A stretch of 53,455 nt of DNA from SABY01 sp964523795 (GCA_964523795.1 CAZGAO010000033.1:1-53455), one strand, 5' to 3'. Counted from the first letter of the stretch, positions 41,539-50,956 are shown. Translations and numbers: made by a program. The notes: generated by a model not told the origin, from the sequence alone.

Positions 41539-42075
41539 ATGGCATTCATAAGTTTTGGAGAACACATCGAGGGAAAATCTTTTAAGGTACTCGACGAGCG
41601 CACCATGCGTGCAAGTGCAGGCCTCATGTTTTTGTTGGGCATCATCGCCTTTATCAATGGGTTTATTTTACAAAATTACATCGTAATACCCTACATCAGC
41701 GGCTTTTTGATGCTTAATTTTATCATTGGTATTTTTATCAATCCCAAATTTTCACCCACGGTTTTTCTCGGAGCATTATTTACCTACAAGCAATCGCCCT
41801 TGCCCATAGGAGCCATCCAGAAAAAATTTGCCTGGAGCCTCGGGCTGGCATTAGCGACTACTATTTTCGCTTTATCATTCATGCTTTTGCAAAATGTCGC
41901 CTGGTTTGGACCGGTGTGCATGTTGTGTTTAATCTGCCTGATTTTACTTTTTATGGAATCGGCCTTTGGGATTTGTGTGGGCTGTAAATTATATTTTGTA
42001 GCACTCAAAGCCCGCCTGCTGAAAAAGCCCGCCGAAAAACCCAACTGCATGGGCGATGCCTGCGCTGTGGATTAG
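41539..42075 (+). CDS. DUF4395 membrane protein
   Basis: 178 residues with four membrane segments (LMFLLGIIAFINGFIL, YISGFLMLNFIIGIFI, SLGLALATTIFALSFML, CMLCLICLILLFMESA). RTMRASAGLMFLLGI and ESAFGICVGCKLY are typical of DUF4395. Cys pairs in CVGC and in the C-terminal NCMGDAC tail suggest metal or thiol chemistry. Function unknown. No partner such as a rhodanese or thioredoxin is adjacent. Confidence 0.85.
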   Translation: MAFISFGEHIEGKSFKVLDERTMRASAGLMFLLGIIAFINGFILQNYIVIPYISGFLMLNFIIGIFINPKFSPTVFLGALFTYKQSPLPIGAIQKKFAWSLGLALATTIFALSFMLLQNVAWFGPVCMLCLICLILLFMESAFGICVGCKLYFVALKARLLKKPAEKPNCMGDACAVD

Positions 42076-42167
42076 GGCATCTCTAAACTTTATTTTGTTT
42101 TTATCAAACTAAAACGATGGGTGTATTCGTTTTTTGGCGATTTTTACAACATAAACATTTTAGCCCT

Positions 42168-43091
42168 ATGAAAATTCACAAGTCCTTATTTTCCTTTGCG
42201 CTTTTTATTCTGCTTTCGGTTTCGGCTTGTACTCAGGAGAAAGCCGAGGCACCCAAGCCTGATTATAATAAGTTGCCCCTGTCCATCGAAGATATAAAAC
42301 CCCTCAGAGATCTTGTTGATGCTCCTTTTCAGGAAAAGCTGACTGCTGCCTTAAACAAAAACAAAAAATGGAAACGGCTGATCGACCAGAAAAAGATGGC
42401 CGTTGGGCTGGTTGATTTGCGCGATCCGCTTAATCCAAAATATGCCCGGGTTAATGGAAATGTGATGATGTATGCCGCCAGCCTTCCCAAGATTGCCGTT
42501 TTGCTGGCTGCCGAAGATGCCATCGAAAAGGGTGAGTTGGTAGAAAGTGAAGAGGTGAAGGCGGATTTAAGATTGATGATCAGCAAGTCCAACAATGAGG
42601 CTTCCACGCGCATGATCGATCGGCTGGGCTACGAAAAAATTGAGCAGGTTTTAACCGATCCCCGATACAATCTCTACGACGAGGACTTTGGTGGCGGCTT
42701 GTGGGTTGGCAAGCGATATGCCAAGCTGGGAGCACGCTATCCCGAACCCATCAAAGGCCTGAGCCATGCGGCCACCGTGTCGCAGGTTTGCCGTTACTAT
42801 TACATGCTTGCCTACGGGAAACTGGTAAGTTTTGATCGTTCCAAAATTATGCTCGACATGATGGTTAGTCCCGAGTTGCATCATAAATTTGTAAACACGC
42901 TTGAGAAAGTAGCCCCACGTGCCAAGATATTTAGAAAATCAGGAACCTGGAAAAACTTCCATACCGACTCGGTGCTGGTGTGGGGGCCTGATGGACGCAG
43001 GTATATTTTGGTGGCCCTGATAGAAGATAGTGATGGCGAAAAAATTTGCCGGGATTTGGTTACCACCGTTGAAAATGTGATGAAATTTTGA
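42168..43091 (+). CDS. Class A beta-lactamase-like serine hydrolase lipoprotein
   Basis: 307 residues from the ATG at 42168, which opens a lipoprotein signal (LSVSAC, Cys21). The fold is that of penicillin-recognising enzymes: SxxK with Ser105-Lys108 (AASLPKIAV), SxN at Ser141-Asn143 (SKSNNEAS), and KSG in FRKSGTW. There is no acidic run after the lipid Cys, so it probably stays in the periplasm. It lacks an obvious Omega-loop Glu signature, so peptidase or amidase action is more likely than lactamase activity. Confidence 0.82.
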   Translation: MKIHKSLFSFALFILLSVSACTQEKAEAPKPDYNKLPLSIEDIKPLRDLVDAPFQEKLTAALNKNKKWKRLIDQKKMAVGLVDLRDPLNPKYARVNGNVMMYAASLPKIAVLLAAEDAIEKGELVESEEVKADLRLMISKSNNEASTRMIDRLGYEKIEQVLTDPRYNLYDEDFGGGLWVGKRYAKLGARYPEPIKGLSHAATVSQVCRYYYMLAYGKLVSFDRSKIMLDMMVSPELHHKFVNTLEKVAPRAKIFRKSGTWKNFHTDSVLVWGPDGRRYILVALIEDSDGEKICRDLVTTVENVMKF

Positions 43092-43161
43092 TCAGTATCT
43101 CTTTTCGAATTTAGCTTTGCCATGATTATTAACAACTGCATAAGAACAGCTACCCTTGGTG

Positions 43162-46017
43162 ATGGATAAGGCACGGAAATATATCGTCTCTTTACTGATG
43201 CAGGCCTTCGACATTCGCCCCGGCGAATACCGCAAGGCCATGCTAATGCAGCTTAATATTTTCCTAATCATCTCCACCCTTTTAATTGTTAAGCCGGCGG
43301 TAAACGGGATGTTCCTCGCTAAGTTTGGAGCCGAAAATTTGCCTAATGCTTATGTTTTGGTGGCAATAATCGCCGGCCTGGTTTCCTTCTTTTATTCCAA
43401 AATACTATCGCGCATTGCCCTAAATATCATCATCACACGTACCTTAAGCTGGTCAGTAATAAGCCTGTTGGTTTTTGGGATTTTGTTGCATTTTAATTTT
43501 TTGGCAGGATGGGTTCTTTACCTGTTTTACATCTGGGTAGCCATTTTTGCCGTACTCTCGGCATCGCAATTTTGGGTTTTGGCCAATATTGTTTTCAATC
43601 CACGCGAGGCCAAGCGGCTTTTTGGTTTTATCGGTGCCGGGGCTATTGCCGGGGGCATATTTGGTGGCTATCTTACCTCGCTTATTGCCGACCTCGTAGG
43701 TAGCGAAAGCCTGCTGTTTGTGGCTGCATTCGTTCTCTTTTTTTCTATCCCCATCACAAAAAAAATATGGAAAAATGAGGTACTTCCCACCCAAACCAGA
43801 TTTGAACGAAAAAAGCGAACCACAGTTTTTGATGTCAATCCGATGGCACTTATTCGCAAGTCGAAACACTTAACTTATCTGGCTCTTATTATCGGGATAA
43901 GTGTGCTGGTGGCCAAGTTGGTCGATTATCAGTTTAGTGCCATTGCTTCAGCCAAAATAAATGACCCGGATGACCTGACTGCATTTTTCGGCTTCTGGTT
44001 TTCGAGTTTTAATTTAATCTCCCTGGGGGTTCAGCTTTTCATTACCCGAAAAGTAGTGGGTGTTTTTGGTGTGGGCACCTCGCTGTTTTTCCTCCCCTTC
44101 GGAATTATGCTGGGTGCTTTTTTGGTTTTAATTTTCCCTGAGCTATGGGCTGTCATCATTCTCAAGCTGATCGACGGCAGCCTTAAACAATCGGTCAATA
44201 AATCGGCTACCGAACTAATGTCGCTGCCCATCCCGCTTGAAATAAGGAATCAGACCAAAAGTTTTATCGATGTTTTTGTTGATAGCGCGGCTACCGGCGT
44301 TGGTGGTTTGATATTAATATTTCTGGTAACCGGGCTCAATCTATCTACGCGCTTTATCAGCCTGATGATTCTGGCTTTGTTTTTTGTATGGATTTATTAT
44401 GCCCGCAAAATCCGCCTTGAATACATTCGTTCATTCAAATCGAAAATAGACCAGGAAAAAGATCATCAGGAGCGAAAAGTGGCTTTGGATTTCACCAACG
44501 AATCGGTGATAAGCGGACTGAGCAAAGTGCTGCAGCAAGGATCGGAGAAGCAAATTATTTTTGTTTTGGATAAGATTAAAGAGATGTCGCACCCGCGTTT
44601 GTTCGATGATGTGCAAAGGCTTCTCACATATCAATCGGCTGTTATTCGCGCCGAAGCACTGCGCTGTTTGTATTTTTTCCGAAGTCAGAGCATCAATGAT
44701 TTGGTGCTACCTATGATTCAGGACAGCAATCAACAGGTAAAATCTGCTGCTTTCGAGTATCTCATCGCCCACTCGCCCGATGACCGGGTGGCACTGTTAA
44801 GGCAATACCTTGGCGATAGGGACTTCCAGGTGCGAGGCGCAGCACTGGTGAGCCTGGCGGTAGAAACCCATAACAATCCTGATTTGGCCTTGCAGTTTGA
44901 TTTGGAAGAGCGGCTGGGAAAAAAAATACAAACCCTGGCCAGGCTAAAGGATGCGGATGAAATAAAGTATGGCAAAATCATCATTCTAAAATCCATTGCC
45001 CAAGCAAAGCTCACAAGATATTATCCTGTTATCGATCAGTTTTTGAAGGATGAAAACATCGATGTGGTGCGCCAGGCAATTGCTGCTGCCGGCCAAACAC
45101 TAAGCCCGGATTATATCAGCAAAATTGCAGGTTTTCTTAATCAGGAACAATTTAAAGAAAATGCGCGAGACGCGCTCATCCACTACGGGCCGGCCATTAT
45201 CGAACACTTTAGTGCCATTATTACCGAACAATCCTGGAGTACTTCCCTCTTGTTGCACATCCCTGCCTTGGCTGCAAAAATAGGTACTCAGCCATCGGTT
45301 GACTTGCTCTTTTCGCTGCTCGACCACAGCGATATTGGGATGCGCATGGAAGCTCTGCGTGCACTGAATACGCTTAAAATTAACCATGCAAACCTTAGGT
45401 TTCATCACAAAGAAGTTATTCGGCGCATCCTGGACGAAGCCCATTTGTATCTGGAAACCTTGCGGGCTCTTTACACCCAAAATGAGGCAAATAACATCGG
45501 GCAGAAATCCGATGAAACAGCGCAAAACCAGAAACAAACCGAGGCACGTAAAAGCCTCATCGTCCTGCTCGAACGACGACTTGACGGTATGCTCGAACGC
45601 ATCTTCAGGCTCCTGGGCTTGAAATACCCCCCCGATGACATCCTCACCATTTACCAGGGCTTGCAAAGCAAAAAACCCGATATGCGCATCAATGCTGTTG
45701 AGTTTTTGGATAATCTGCTGGAACAAAATCTAAAACGGGTTTTGGTTCCTATTGTCGAAACAGCCATGCTCGACAACATTTCGGCCACGACCATAAAAAA
45801 TCTAAATCTGGAAATTACCAGTGAGTTTCAGTGCCTCTCAATGTTGTTGGCCGGGAAGGATTTGCGCATTACCCTGGCGGCCTTATATCTAATTGCCCAG
45901 CTCGACAACAAAAAGTACCTGCCGCTGGTGAAGCAATATGCAGCACATTCAAATCCCAAGATCAGGCAGTTTGCCCAAGCGGCTATCGACAAGCTGTCGG
46001 CGTTAAGGGCTGGCTAA
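43162..46017 (+). CDS. ATP/ADP-translocase-like (NTT/MFS) protein fused to HEAT repeats
   Basis: 951 residues from the ATG at 43162. Residues 1-420 carry about 11-12 membrane helices in the order of the NTT (Npt1/Tlc) nucleotide transporters, with KPAVNGMFLAKFGAENLP near the start and KLIDGSLKQSVNKSATELM and PIPLEIRNQTKSFIDVF later, the two family hallmarks. Residues about 450-950 are soluble HEAT-like helical repeats (SHPRLFDDVQRLLTYQSAVIRAEALRC, RDFQVRGAALVSLA, SDIGMRMEALRALNTL). True NTTs exchange ATP for ADP in intracellular parasites; the free-living, HEAT-fused branch has no known substrate and may be a sensor. Confidence 0.82.
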   Translation: MDKARKYIVSLLMQAFDIRPGEYRKAMLMQLNIFLIISTLLIVKPAVNGMFLAKFGAENLPNAYVLVAIIAGLVSFFYSKILSRIALNIIITRTLSWSVISLLVFGILLHFNFLAGWVLYLFYIWVAIFAVLSASQFWVLANIVFNPREAKRLFGFIGAGAIAGGIFGGYLTSLIADLVGSESLLFVAAFVLFFSIPITKKIWKNEVLPTQTRFERKKRTTVFDVNPMALIRKSKHLTYLALIIGISVLVAKLVDYQFSAIASAKINDPDDLTAFFGFWFSSFNLISLGVQLFITRKVVGVFGVGTSLFFLPFGIMLGAFLVLIFPELWAVIILKLIDGSLKQSVNKSATELMSLPIPLEIRNQTKSFIDVFVDSAATGVGGLILIFLVTGLNLSTRFISLMILALFFVWIYYARKIRLEYIRSFKSKIDQEKDHQERKVALDFTNESVISGLSKVLQQGSEKQIIFVLDKIKEMSHPRLFDDVQRLLTYQSAVIRAEALRCLYFFRSQSINDLVLPMIQDSNQQVKSAAFEYLIAHSPDDRVALLRQYLGDRDFQVRGAALVSLAVETHNNPDLALQFDLEERLGKKIQTLARLKDADEIKYGKIIILKSIAQAKLTRYYPVIDQFLKDENIDVVRQAIAAAGQTLSPDYISKIAGFLNQEQFKENARDALIHYGPAIIEHFSAIITEQSWSTSLLLHIPALAAKIGTQPSVDLLFSLLDHSDIGMRMEALRALNTLKINHANLRFHHKEVIRRILDEAHLYLETLRALYTQNEANNIGQKSDETAQNQKQTEARKSLIVLLERRLDGMLERIFRLLGLKYPPDDILTIYQGLQSKKPDMRINAVEFLDNLLEQNLKRVLVPIVETAMLDNISATTIKNLNLEITSEFQCLSMLLAGKDLRITLAALYLIAQLDNKKYLPLVKQYAAHSNPKIRQFAQAAIDKLSALRAG

Positions 46018-46094
46018 TGAGGCTGTGGGCATGGTGTAAAATCTACTTTTCAAAATATTAATATGATTAGCATATATTCTTTTCACACACCATT

Positions 46095-46424
46095 TCAGAA
46101 ACCAACATTTATCGCTATTTTACTATTTAAAACAGACGAAGGCATTGATACTCCCTGCTCAGTGAAGGCGTATGGATTTACGGATGAGTGCTTAATTTTT
46201 TCGAACCGGTCGCAATTTGCGACCAGTTCGTTCTTTTCTTCATTATTAAGTTGAAATCTGAACTCAACAGGAAAGCGATCAATGTTTCTTTTAACTTGTT
46301 CATTAAGTCTTTTTACCTCAACACCATACATTTCAGCTAAATCTCCATCAATCATAACTTGTGAGCCACGATAGGAAAATATTCGATTTTGAATATTTTC
46401 AGTTTGCATTAATTTGTCTTTCAT
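46095..46424 (-). pseudogene. Truncated ORF6N-domain gene
   Basis: 109 codons: RIFSYRGSQVMIDGDLAEMYGVEVKRLNEQVKRNIDRFP and YAFTEQGVSMPSSVL are ORF6N, but the frame ends at INVGF where relatives continue INVxIQIMRAF and a 70-100-residue tail. The break coincides with the 3' side of the HEAT-fusion gene. It could still make the DNA-binding domain alone. Confidence 0.7.
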
Positions 46425-46502
46425 AATATATCCAATTTGAATCAGGGCAAAAAAGGAATATATTTAGGTAGCGGTTATGGTTACTTTAATAGACCACAAA
46501 AC

Positions 46503-47771
46503 TTAATTAGATACATCACTTTTCCTAAAGATTTTGTCGATTTGGCTTGCGAGGGCAAAATGATCGTTGGCCGAATTTTTTCTCAATACATTCGACATCA
46601 GCGTAACTATGTAAACCGTGCCATCGGGCTGCTCGACCACCACTACCGAGTTCATATTGTTCTCTACGTTGCCCTGATATTTTATACATTCATATCCTTC
46701 TTCCGCTTTGCATTTGTACAAGCTGCCCGACTTAAAATATACCGCAGCACTATCGAGAGCGGTGGAGGCTGCATAGCGAATGCGGCGATCGGTGGCATAC
46801 ATCAGGCGTTTTATTTCAAGGCTGGATTCCGGATCCACAATTTTACCACGCTCCATCGCCACCAGGTATTTCATCAGCCCCAGCGGTGTGGCTCTGGTTC
46901 CGCCCTCGCCCGGAACGATAACTTTGGCATCGCGGGTAAACATGCTGCCCAGATGAAATTCTTCTTTGGTAATTCCGATTTTGCGCAGTGGTTCATTTAC
47001 TACGGCCATGGCCATATCTTTAAGGCTGGCCTTTGGCATATCCTTAAAAAATGCAGCTTCTTTTTCGGGCGAGGGAGGATAATCATACCCAAAGGCATAC
47101 ATCAAAATAGCCTCTTTCCACACAATGCTGGCGGCAGCATTGTTGCTGACCGAAATGGCATGATCCACCCATTCGTAAAGGGAGCAGGTGTCGGTTTCGC
47201 GCACTACCGCCTTGTGAAATTTTTGGCTAACCGGATCAAAAAACGGTACGGTGTGTTCATCAAAATTGGCCCACTTGCCGGCGCGAACCATGCGGTTTTT
47301 CAGCAGCATCTGCCGCTGGGCAAAGGAATGAGGATACAATTTTTCCATTTCGTTAAACAAGCCGGCTACCACCGCAAGCTTGGCAACGCTGCCGGGCATA
47401 AAACTACGATTGGGCTGGCGCGAGGCGTATCTGAGTGCTTTGCCCGGACTGATGTCGATTACACACAAGGCATAGCTTTCGTCCATATTCGGGAAGAGCG
47501 CGTTGATTGCTTTTTGCAAAGAAGGATCAGGCTGAGGAAATGTTTCCAGGCTGTCGCCCTTTTCGTTCATCAACATGAGGTGAATATCGTTGATGGATTT
47601 TTGCGCACCCGGAAACGGCATCTTGTCCTTTATGGTGCCATTCATGATTAGTTGTAAACGCAGCAACCGCTTAATGCCTGTTAAATCATAGCCATCATAA
47701 GGGTATTTGAAGCTAGCACCTGGCAGCACCAATATTAAAATAGCGAGGATAATAATTTTTACAATCTTCAT
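46503..47771 (-). CDS. Serine hydrolase (penicillin-binding/beta-lactamase fold)
   Basis: 422 residues. N-terminal hydrophobic segment (IIILAILILVLPGAS) is a signal peptide or anchor. Penicillin-fold motifs: SxxK at Ser128-Lys131 (MPGSVAKL), SNN at 209-211 (AISVSNNAAAS) and KSGS in YFKSGSLYKC. A non-catalytic first 100 residues precede them. It starts 12 nt after the end of the dikinase-like gene and must be co-transcribed with it. Substrate unknown; periplasmic peptidoglycan or a D-amino ester is likely. Confidence 0.8.
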   Translation of the reverse strand: MKIVKIIILAILILVLPGASFKYPYDGYDLTGIKRLLRLQLIMNGTIKDKMPFPGAQKSINDIHLMLMNEKGDSLETFPQPDPSLQKAINALFPNMDESYALCVIDISPGKALRYASRQPNRSFMPGSVAKLAVVAGLFNEMEKLYPHSFAQRQMLLKNRMVRAGKWANFDEHTVPFFDPVSQKFHKAVVRETDTCSLYEWVDHAISVSNNAAASIVWKEAILMYAFGYDYPPSPEKEAAFFKDMPKASLKDMAMAVVNEPLRKIGITKEEFHLGSMFTRDAKVIVPGEGGTRATPLGLMKYLVAMERGKIVDPESSLEIKRLMYATDRRIRYAASTALDSAAVYFKSGSLYKCKAEEGYECIKYQGNVENNMNSVVVVEQPDGTVYIVTLMSNVLRKNSANDHFALASQIDKIFRKSDVSN

Positions 47772-47783
47772 TTTTGAGGATAT

Positions 47784-50678
47784 TTAAAGTGCTGAATTTA
47801 CATTAATCATATTATTTGCAGGCAGCATGGGAGTTATGGATTTAAGATATTCGGACCGGAGGGCATTTTTGTTTTCCACAAAGGGGCGGATTTGAAAAAG
47901 CCAAATCTTGTTGTCTTTAAATCCCAGCTCAATATCATAAACCTCCTCAGATTTTGACTTGTCGCTTTTGCTCATTTTTTGTTTTATTGCAGTAGCAAAA
48001 CCCCGGATCTGCACTAAATTAGCTTTGCTCAGAATGGCTTTCTCAAAAGTAGTCCTTTCTTTTTCCACGCCTCCTGTGGCAGCCAGCGACTGGTAAAAGG
48101 GTTCGCGTGCCGGCGATACCAGCTGATTATCACCACCAGCTTTGAGCAGCCACGATTCGGCAGCCTGGCCATCCACTGCTCCACCGGCACCCCGGCTAAA
48201 GGCGATGGTGAGGTCATCGTTATTATCCGAAGTGATGCCTTTGGTGATTAGCACGCCCGAATAATCGACATCCACGCCCGGGATAATCAAAATGGAGGGA
48301 TACACATTTTCGGGATTCAGCAGATAACGCTGCCGCCATTTGTAGCTGCGTGCGGTGTATGGCGAGGCCCACACATCTTTGATGCCCTGCAATATCTTAT
48401 CCCGATCCAAAACATTAAAAATGGTGAGATTGAGACCTGCTCCGGTAAAATCTTTCAAATCCTCCATGTTGGTATCGCTACGCAGAAAGACCGGGATTTC
48501 GCCCATGCTTTTCCCCAAATTGTCAAGAAAAGATTTTTCGATATCCGAAATAAAATCCGGTAAAAGGGGCATGGCTTTGATTTCCTGCCTCAAAATTTCA
48601 AACTGTTCGATGGTAAAATTATCAATCTCCTCTTCACTTTTACCGACCTTGCGCATTTCATCGGCCTGCTCGAAAATATCTGACAGTAAGTCCTGATACG
48701 AAATTTCCCTTCCGGGGATCGTTTGTCCGAAATGCTGGTTAAATATGCCGAAAGGAATTACAAAACCATCTACCACATTTTCGGGAAACATCAGCTTAAG
48801 CTGACCAAGATTTGCTGCTTTTGGCCCGCAAATTATGCCCGAATAACTGGCATCGATGCTACGTAAACTCACAATTTTGTTTTGCTTCAGATTGATGCGC
48901 TGCGTTGGAACCGTAATTTTTTCTTCGCTGCGCTGCCTGGTGGCAAAGAGGTTTTTCTCCGCTTCGGTCATTTGTTCTGCCGGCTTCATCAGCACTGTTC
49001 CTTTATTTGAAACTGCGTAAAACACTTTTTTGCCATCATAAACCTTGAGGGCTTCCAGGTTTTGTGCCGAAAGTACGGCATTGGGTATGCCCAGGTTGCG
49101 GGCCAGCAGTTGCACATGCGACACCATATTGCCCTCGCTAACTGTGGCAATGCCTGCCACCGGTTTGAGGTCGGCTGGTGCGTGGTTGAACACATAAATA
49201 TTATCACCCGCGATGTTGGCGTTTTCCGAAAGCTCGTTTATCACCACCAGCTCCCCCAGGGCATAGCCCGGGTTGATGCCACGAATATGCCCCTGTCCCG
49301 AAATACCCATCACTTTGTTAGACAAATTGGCTCGTCCGGCAATAAAAACTCCCATATCGCTTACGCAATCACCCAAATATAAAAGCAGCGAGGCACGCAC
49401 CCGGTCATCGTAAAAGCCATAAGCCAGCGGCTCAAAACCACTGTAAAGCTCGATCACATCTTTATAAACACCGCGCCACATCCCGGTACTCCATTCAACC
49501 ATTCGCCGGGCAGCTTCCAATTTTTCATTCAGGCTTTCGATGGAAATGGAGGATTGCAATGAAGGTTTTAAAATATTGCCAAGCTCATCCCACTCCCACA
49601 GTTCGATGTATCCGCATCCGGCAGCAGCCATGCTCAAATAATACGTTCGCGACAGCAGATCTTTCAGCGTTTCGTTGTCGGCAGATTGTATTTCCCTGAA
49701 AAGGATGCTTTCCAGTTTCAACGAAATATCGAGCAAAGCCAAACGGCCGACAGTATTGGGCATGGCGACCATTTGTGTACGGATAGATAAAAGCTGTTCG
49801 GAAAGTATAACGATTTTTTGCTTTTTGGTATAGATGTGATAATCTTTAATAAGTTGTGACAAAGCTTTCGCTAACTCGCTCTTAGATGGGATTTGTGTGA
49901 GATATTTATTTAATTCTTTCAGATTGGGAGCCTGGTAAATGACTTTCATATTTTGCATCAACTCATCGGCTTTGGCCTGTTGGTTTGGGGTGAGTATGCC
50001 GCTGTTAATTTGCAGCCAATGCGCAAGGGCAAGCGTGTCGGAAGGTTCGGGCTGGCCGTGAATTTTAATGCGAAGATTTAAAAATGAGGGCACACTGTCC
50101 GAAATTTCTTTGGATAAGGCGCGAACCAAAAGCGTTTTGCTGTCGTCGCCCTGGTGGGGAATATCCTTGGCGGCTTCGCGGAGCAGGAAGTAGTTTTTGC
50201 GGATAAGCGCAGTATCACCCAGCAGCGAATTAAAAAAATCAATGCCCCACCTTTCCTCATCTTCGGCCTGCATAGCACCGCGATAATATTGTGCCTTGCG
50301 CAAAATCCAGCCATTATCAACCCTTCGCAAATAATTGCCAAGCTGATATTGTTTGAGCAGGGAGTGATAATTATCTACATCCCAAAAGGCATCAAAATCG
50401 GTAGTGGCCAAAATCTGACCCAGGAAAATGTGATTTGTTTTAGATAGTGAGATTACCTCATCCTTGTATCTGGCACGCTGTACTCCAGGCTCGGGACAAC
50501 GTTCCTGGGGTGGGAGCGTGGTGCCATCCTTACAAAACCAGCGAATATCTTTATAAGGGCCTTTTGTATCTTTTTTGAAACTTTGCACCATTTCGCTAAT
50601 CTGACTATTCTCCACTTTTTGTGAAAATGTAATTCCAGATATCAAAAGGCATAATGCAGCAATCACGATTTTTTTCAT
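47784..50678 (-). CDS. Exported PEP-synthase/dikinase-like protein with GWD domain order
   Basis: 964 residues. Signal peptide MKKIVIAALCLLISGITFSQ. Residues 21-450 are unique, helical. The phosphohistidine domain is at about 450-540, with catalytic-type His521 in NMVSHVQLLARNLGIP. The C-terminal ATP-grasp domain (about 612-955) has GPKAANLGQLKLMFP, FVIPFGIF, FLRSDTNMEDLKDFTGAGLNL, KDVWASPYTARSYKWR and the end QIRPF. His domain before ATP-grasp, with no PEP/pyruvate barrel, is the order of glucan, water dikinase, not of PEP synthase. Dikinases use cytosolic ATP, so export is puzzling. Co-transcribed with the serine hydrolase. Confidence 0.82.
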   Translation of the reverse strand: MKKIVIAALCLLISGITFSQKVENSQISEMVQSFKKDTKGPYKDIRWFCKDGTTLPPQERCPEPGVQRARYKDEVISLSKTNHIFLGQILATTDFDAFWDVDNYHSLLKQYQLGNYLRRVDNGWILRKAQYYRGAMQAEDEERWGIDFFNSLLGDTALIRKNYFLLREAAKDIPHQGDDSKTLLVRALSKEISDSVPSFLNLRIKIHGQPEPSDTLALAHWLQINSGILTPNQQAKADELMQNMKVIYQAPNLKELNKYLTQIPSKSELAKALSQLIKDYHIYTKKQKIVILSEQLLSIRTQMVAMPNTVGRLALLDISLKLESILFREIQSADNETLKDLLSRTYYLSMAAAGCGYIELWEWDELGNILKPSLQSSISIESLNEKLEAARRMVEWSTGMWRGVYKDVIELYSGFEPLAYGFYDDRVRASLLLYLGDCVSDMGVFIAGRANLSNKVMGISGQGHIRGINPGYALGELVVINELSENANIAGDNIYVFNHAPADLKPVAGIATVSEGNMVSHVQLLARNLGIPNAVLSAQNLEALKVYDGKKVFYAVSNKGTVLMKPAEQMTEAEKNLFATRQRSEEKITVPTQRINLKQNKIVSLRSIDASYSGIICGPKAANLGQLKLMFPENVVDGFVIPFGIFNQHFGQTIPGREISYQDLLSDIFEQADEMRKVGKSEEEIDNFTIEQFEILRQEIKAMPLLPDFISDIEKSFLDNLGKSMGEIPVFLRSDTNMEDLKDFTGAGLNLTIFNVLDRDKILQGIKDVWASPYTARSYKWRQRYLLNPENVYPSILIIPGVDVDYSGVLITKGITSDNNDDLTIAFSRGAGGAVDGQAAESWLLKAGGDNQLVSPAREPFYQSLAATGGVEKERTTFEKAILSKANLVQIRGFATAIKQKMSKSDKSKSEEVYDIELGFKDNKIWLFQIRPFVENKNALRSEYLKSITPMLPANNMINVNSAL

Positions 50679-50701
50679 ATTCGGCAGTTATTTATCTTTC
50701 A

Positions 50702-50709
50702 CAAAGTTA
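50702..50709 (-). promoter_or_regulatory. Bacteroidota -7 box (TAACTTTG) of the dikinase operon
   Basis: Full TAnnTTTG match on the minus strand, 23 nt before the ATG. If used, the structured region upstream would not be transcribed from it. Confidence 0.55.
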
Positions 50710-50774
50710 GTTGTTTTTAAATGCAAGGGTAAAAGTGTTTTTCGCTGGGGGGCTCCGTCTTTCCGGGAAATTCT

Positions 50775-50921
50775 TTAAAGTCGTTAAGGACTTTAATGCC
50801 TCACTGGTGGAGGCAGCCTTGTTGAACCATAGAAAGTGTAACTTTCCATCGTCCGAGGAACGAGGACATGGAAACGTTAAAATTGGCTTCAATATTTATT
50901 TGACGATGTCCTGCGGACGAT
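50775..50921. other. Chain of hairpins upstream of the dikinase operon
   Basis: Successive perfect stems: TTAAAGTC-gttaag-GACTTTAA (50775-50796), GCCTC-actggtg-GAGGC (50798-50814), GAAAGT-gta-ACTTTC (50832-50846), then TTTCCAT-c-GTCC / GGAC-ATGGAAA (50843-50874). The last can instead pair over a distance with ATGTCCTGCGGACGAT at 50906-50921. It may be a repeat element or a regulatory RNA. Confidence 0.5.
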
Positions 50922-50956
50922 AGAATGTCAACTTCAGTTTATCTAAACGGAAATAC

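Noticed and set aside
46437..47651. Long open frame (404 codons) on the plus strand opposite the serine hydrolase
   Set aside because: Shadow of the minus-strand gene, which has the signal peptide and all catalytic motifs; the antisense product is His-rich without known domains.
47784..50678. Ordinary cytosolic PEP synthase or pyruvate phosphate dikinase
   Set aside because: No C-terminal PEP/pyruvate-binding barrel is present, the His domain precedes the ATP-grasp domain, and an N-terminal signal peptide is clear.
50707..50892. 61-codon minus-strand frame before the dikinase gene
   Set aside because: It covers the hairpin chain and runs over the -7 box of the operon; no start context or family support, so treated as structured DNA rather than a gene.
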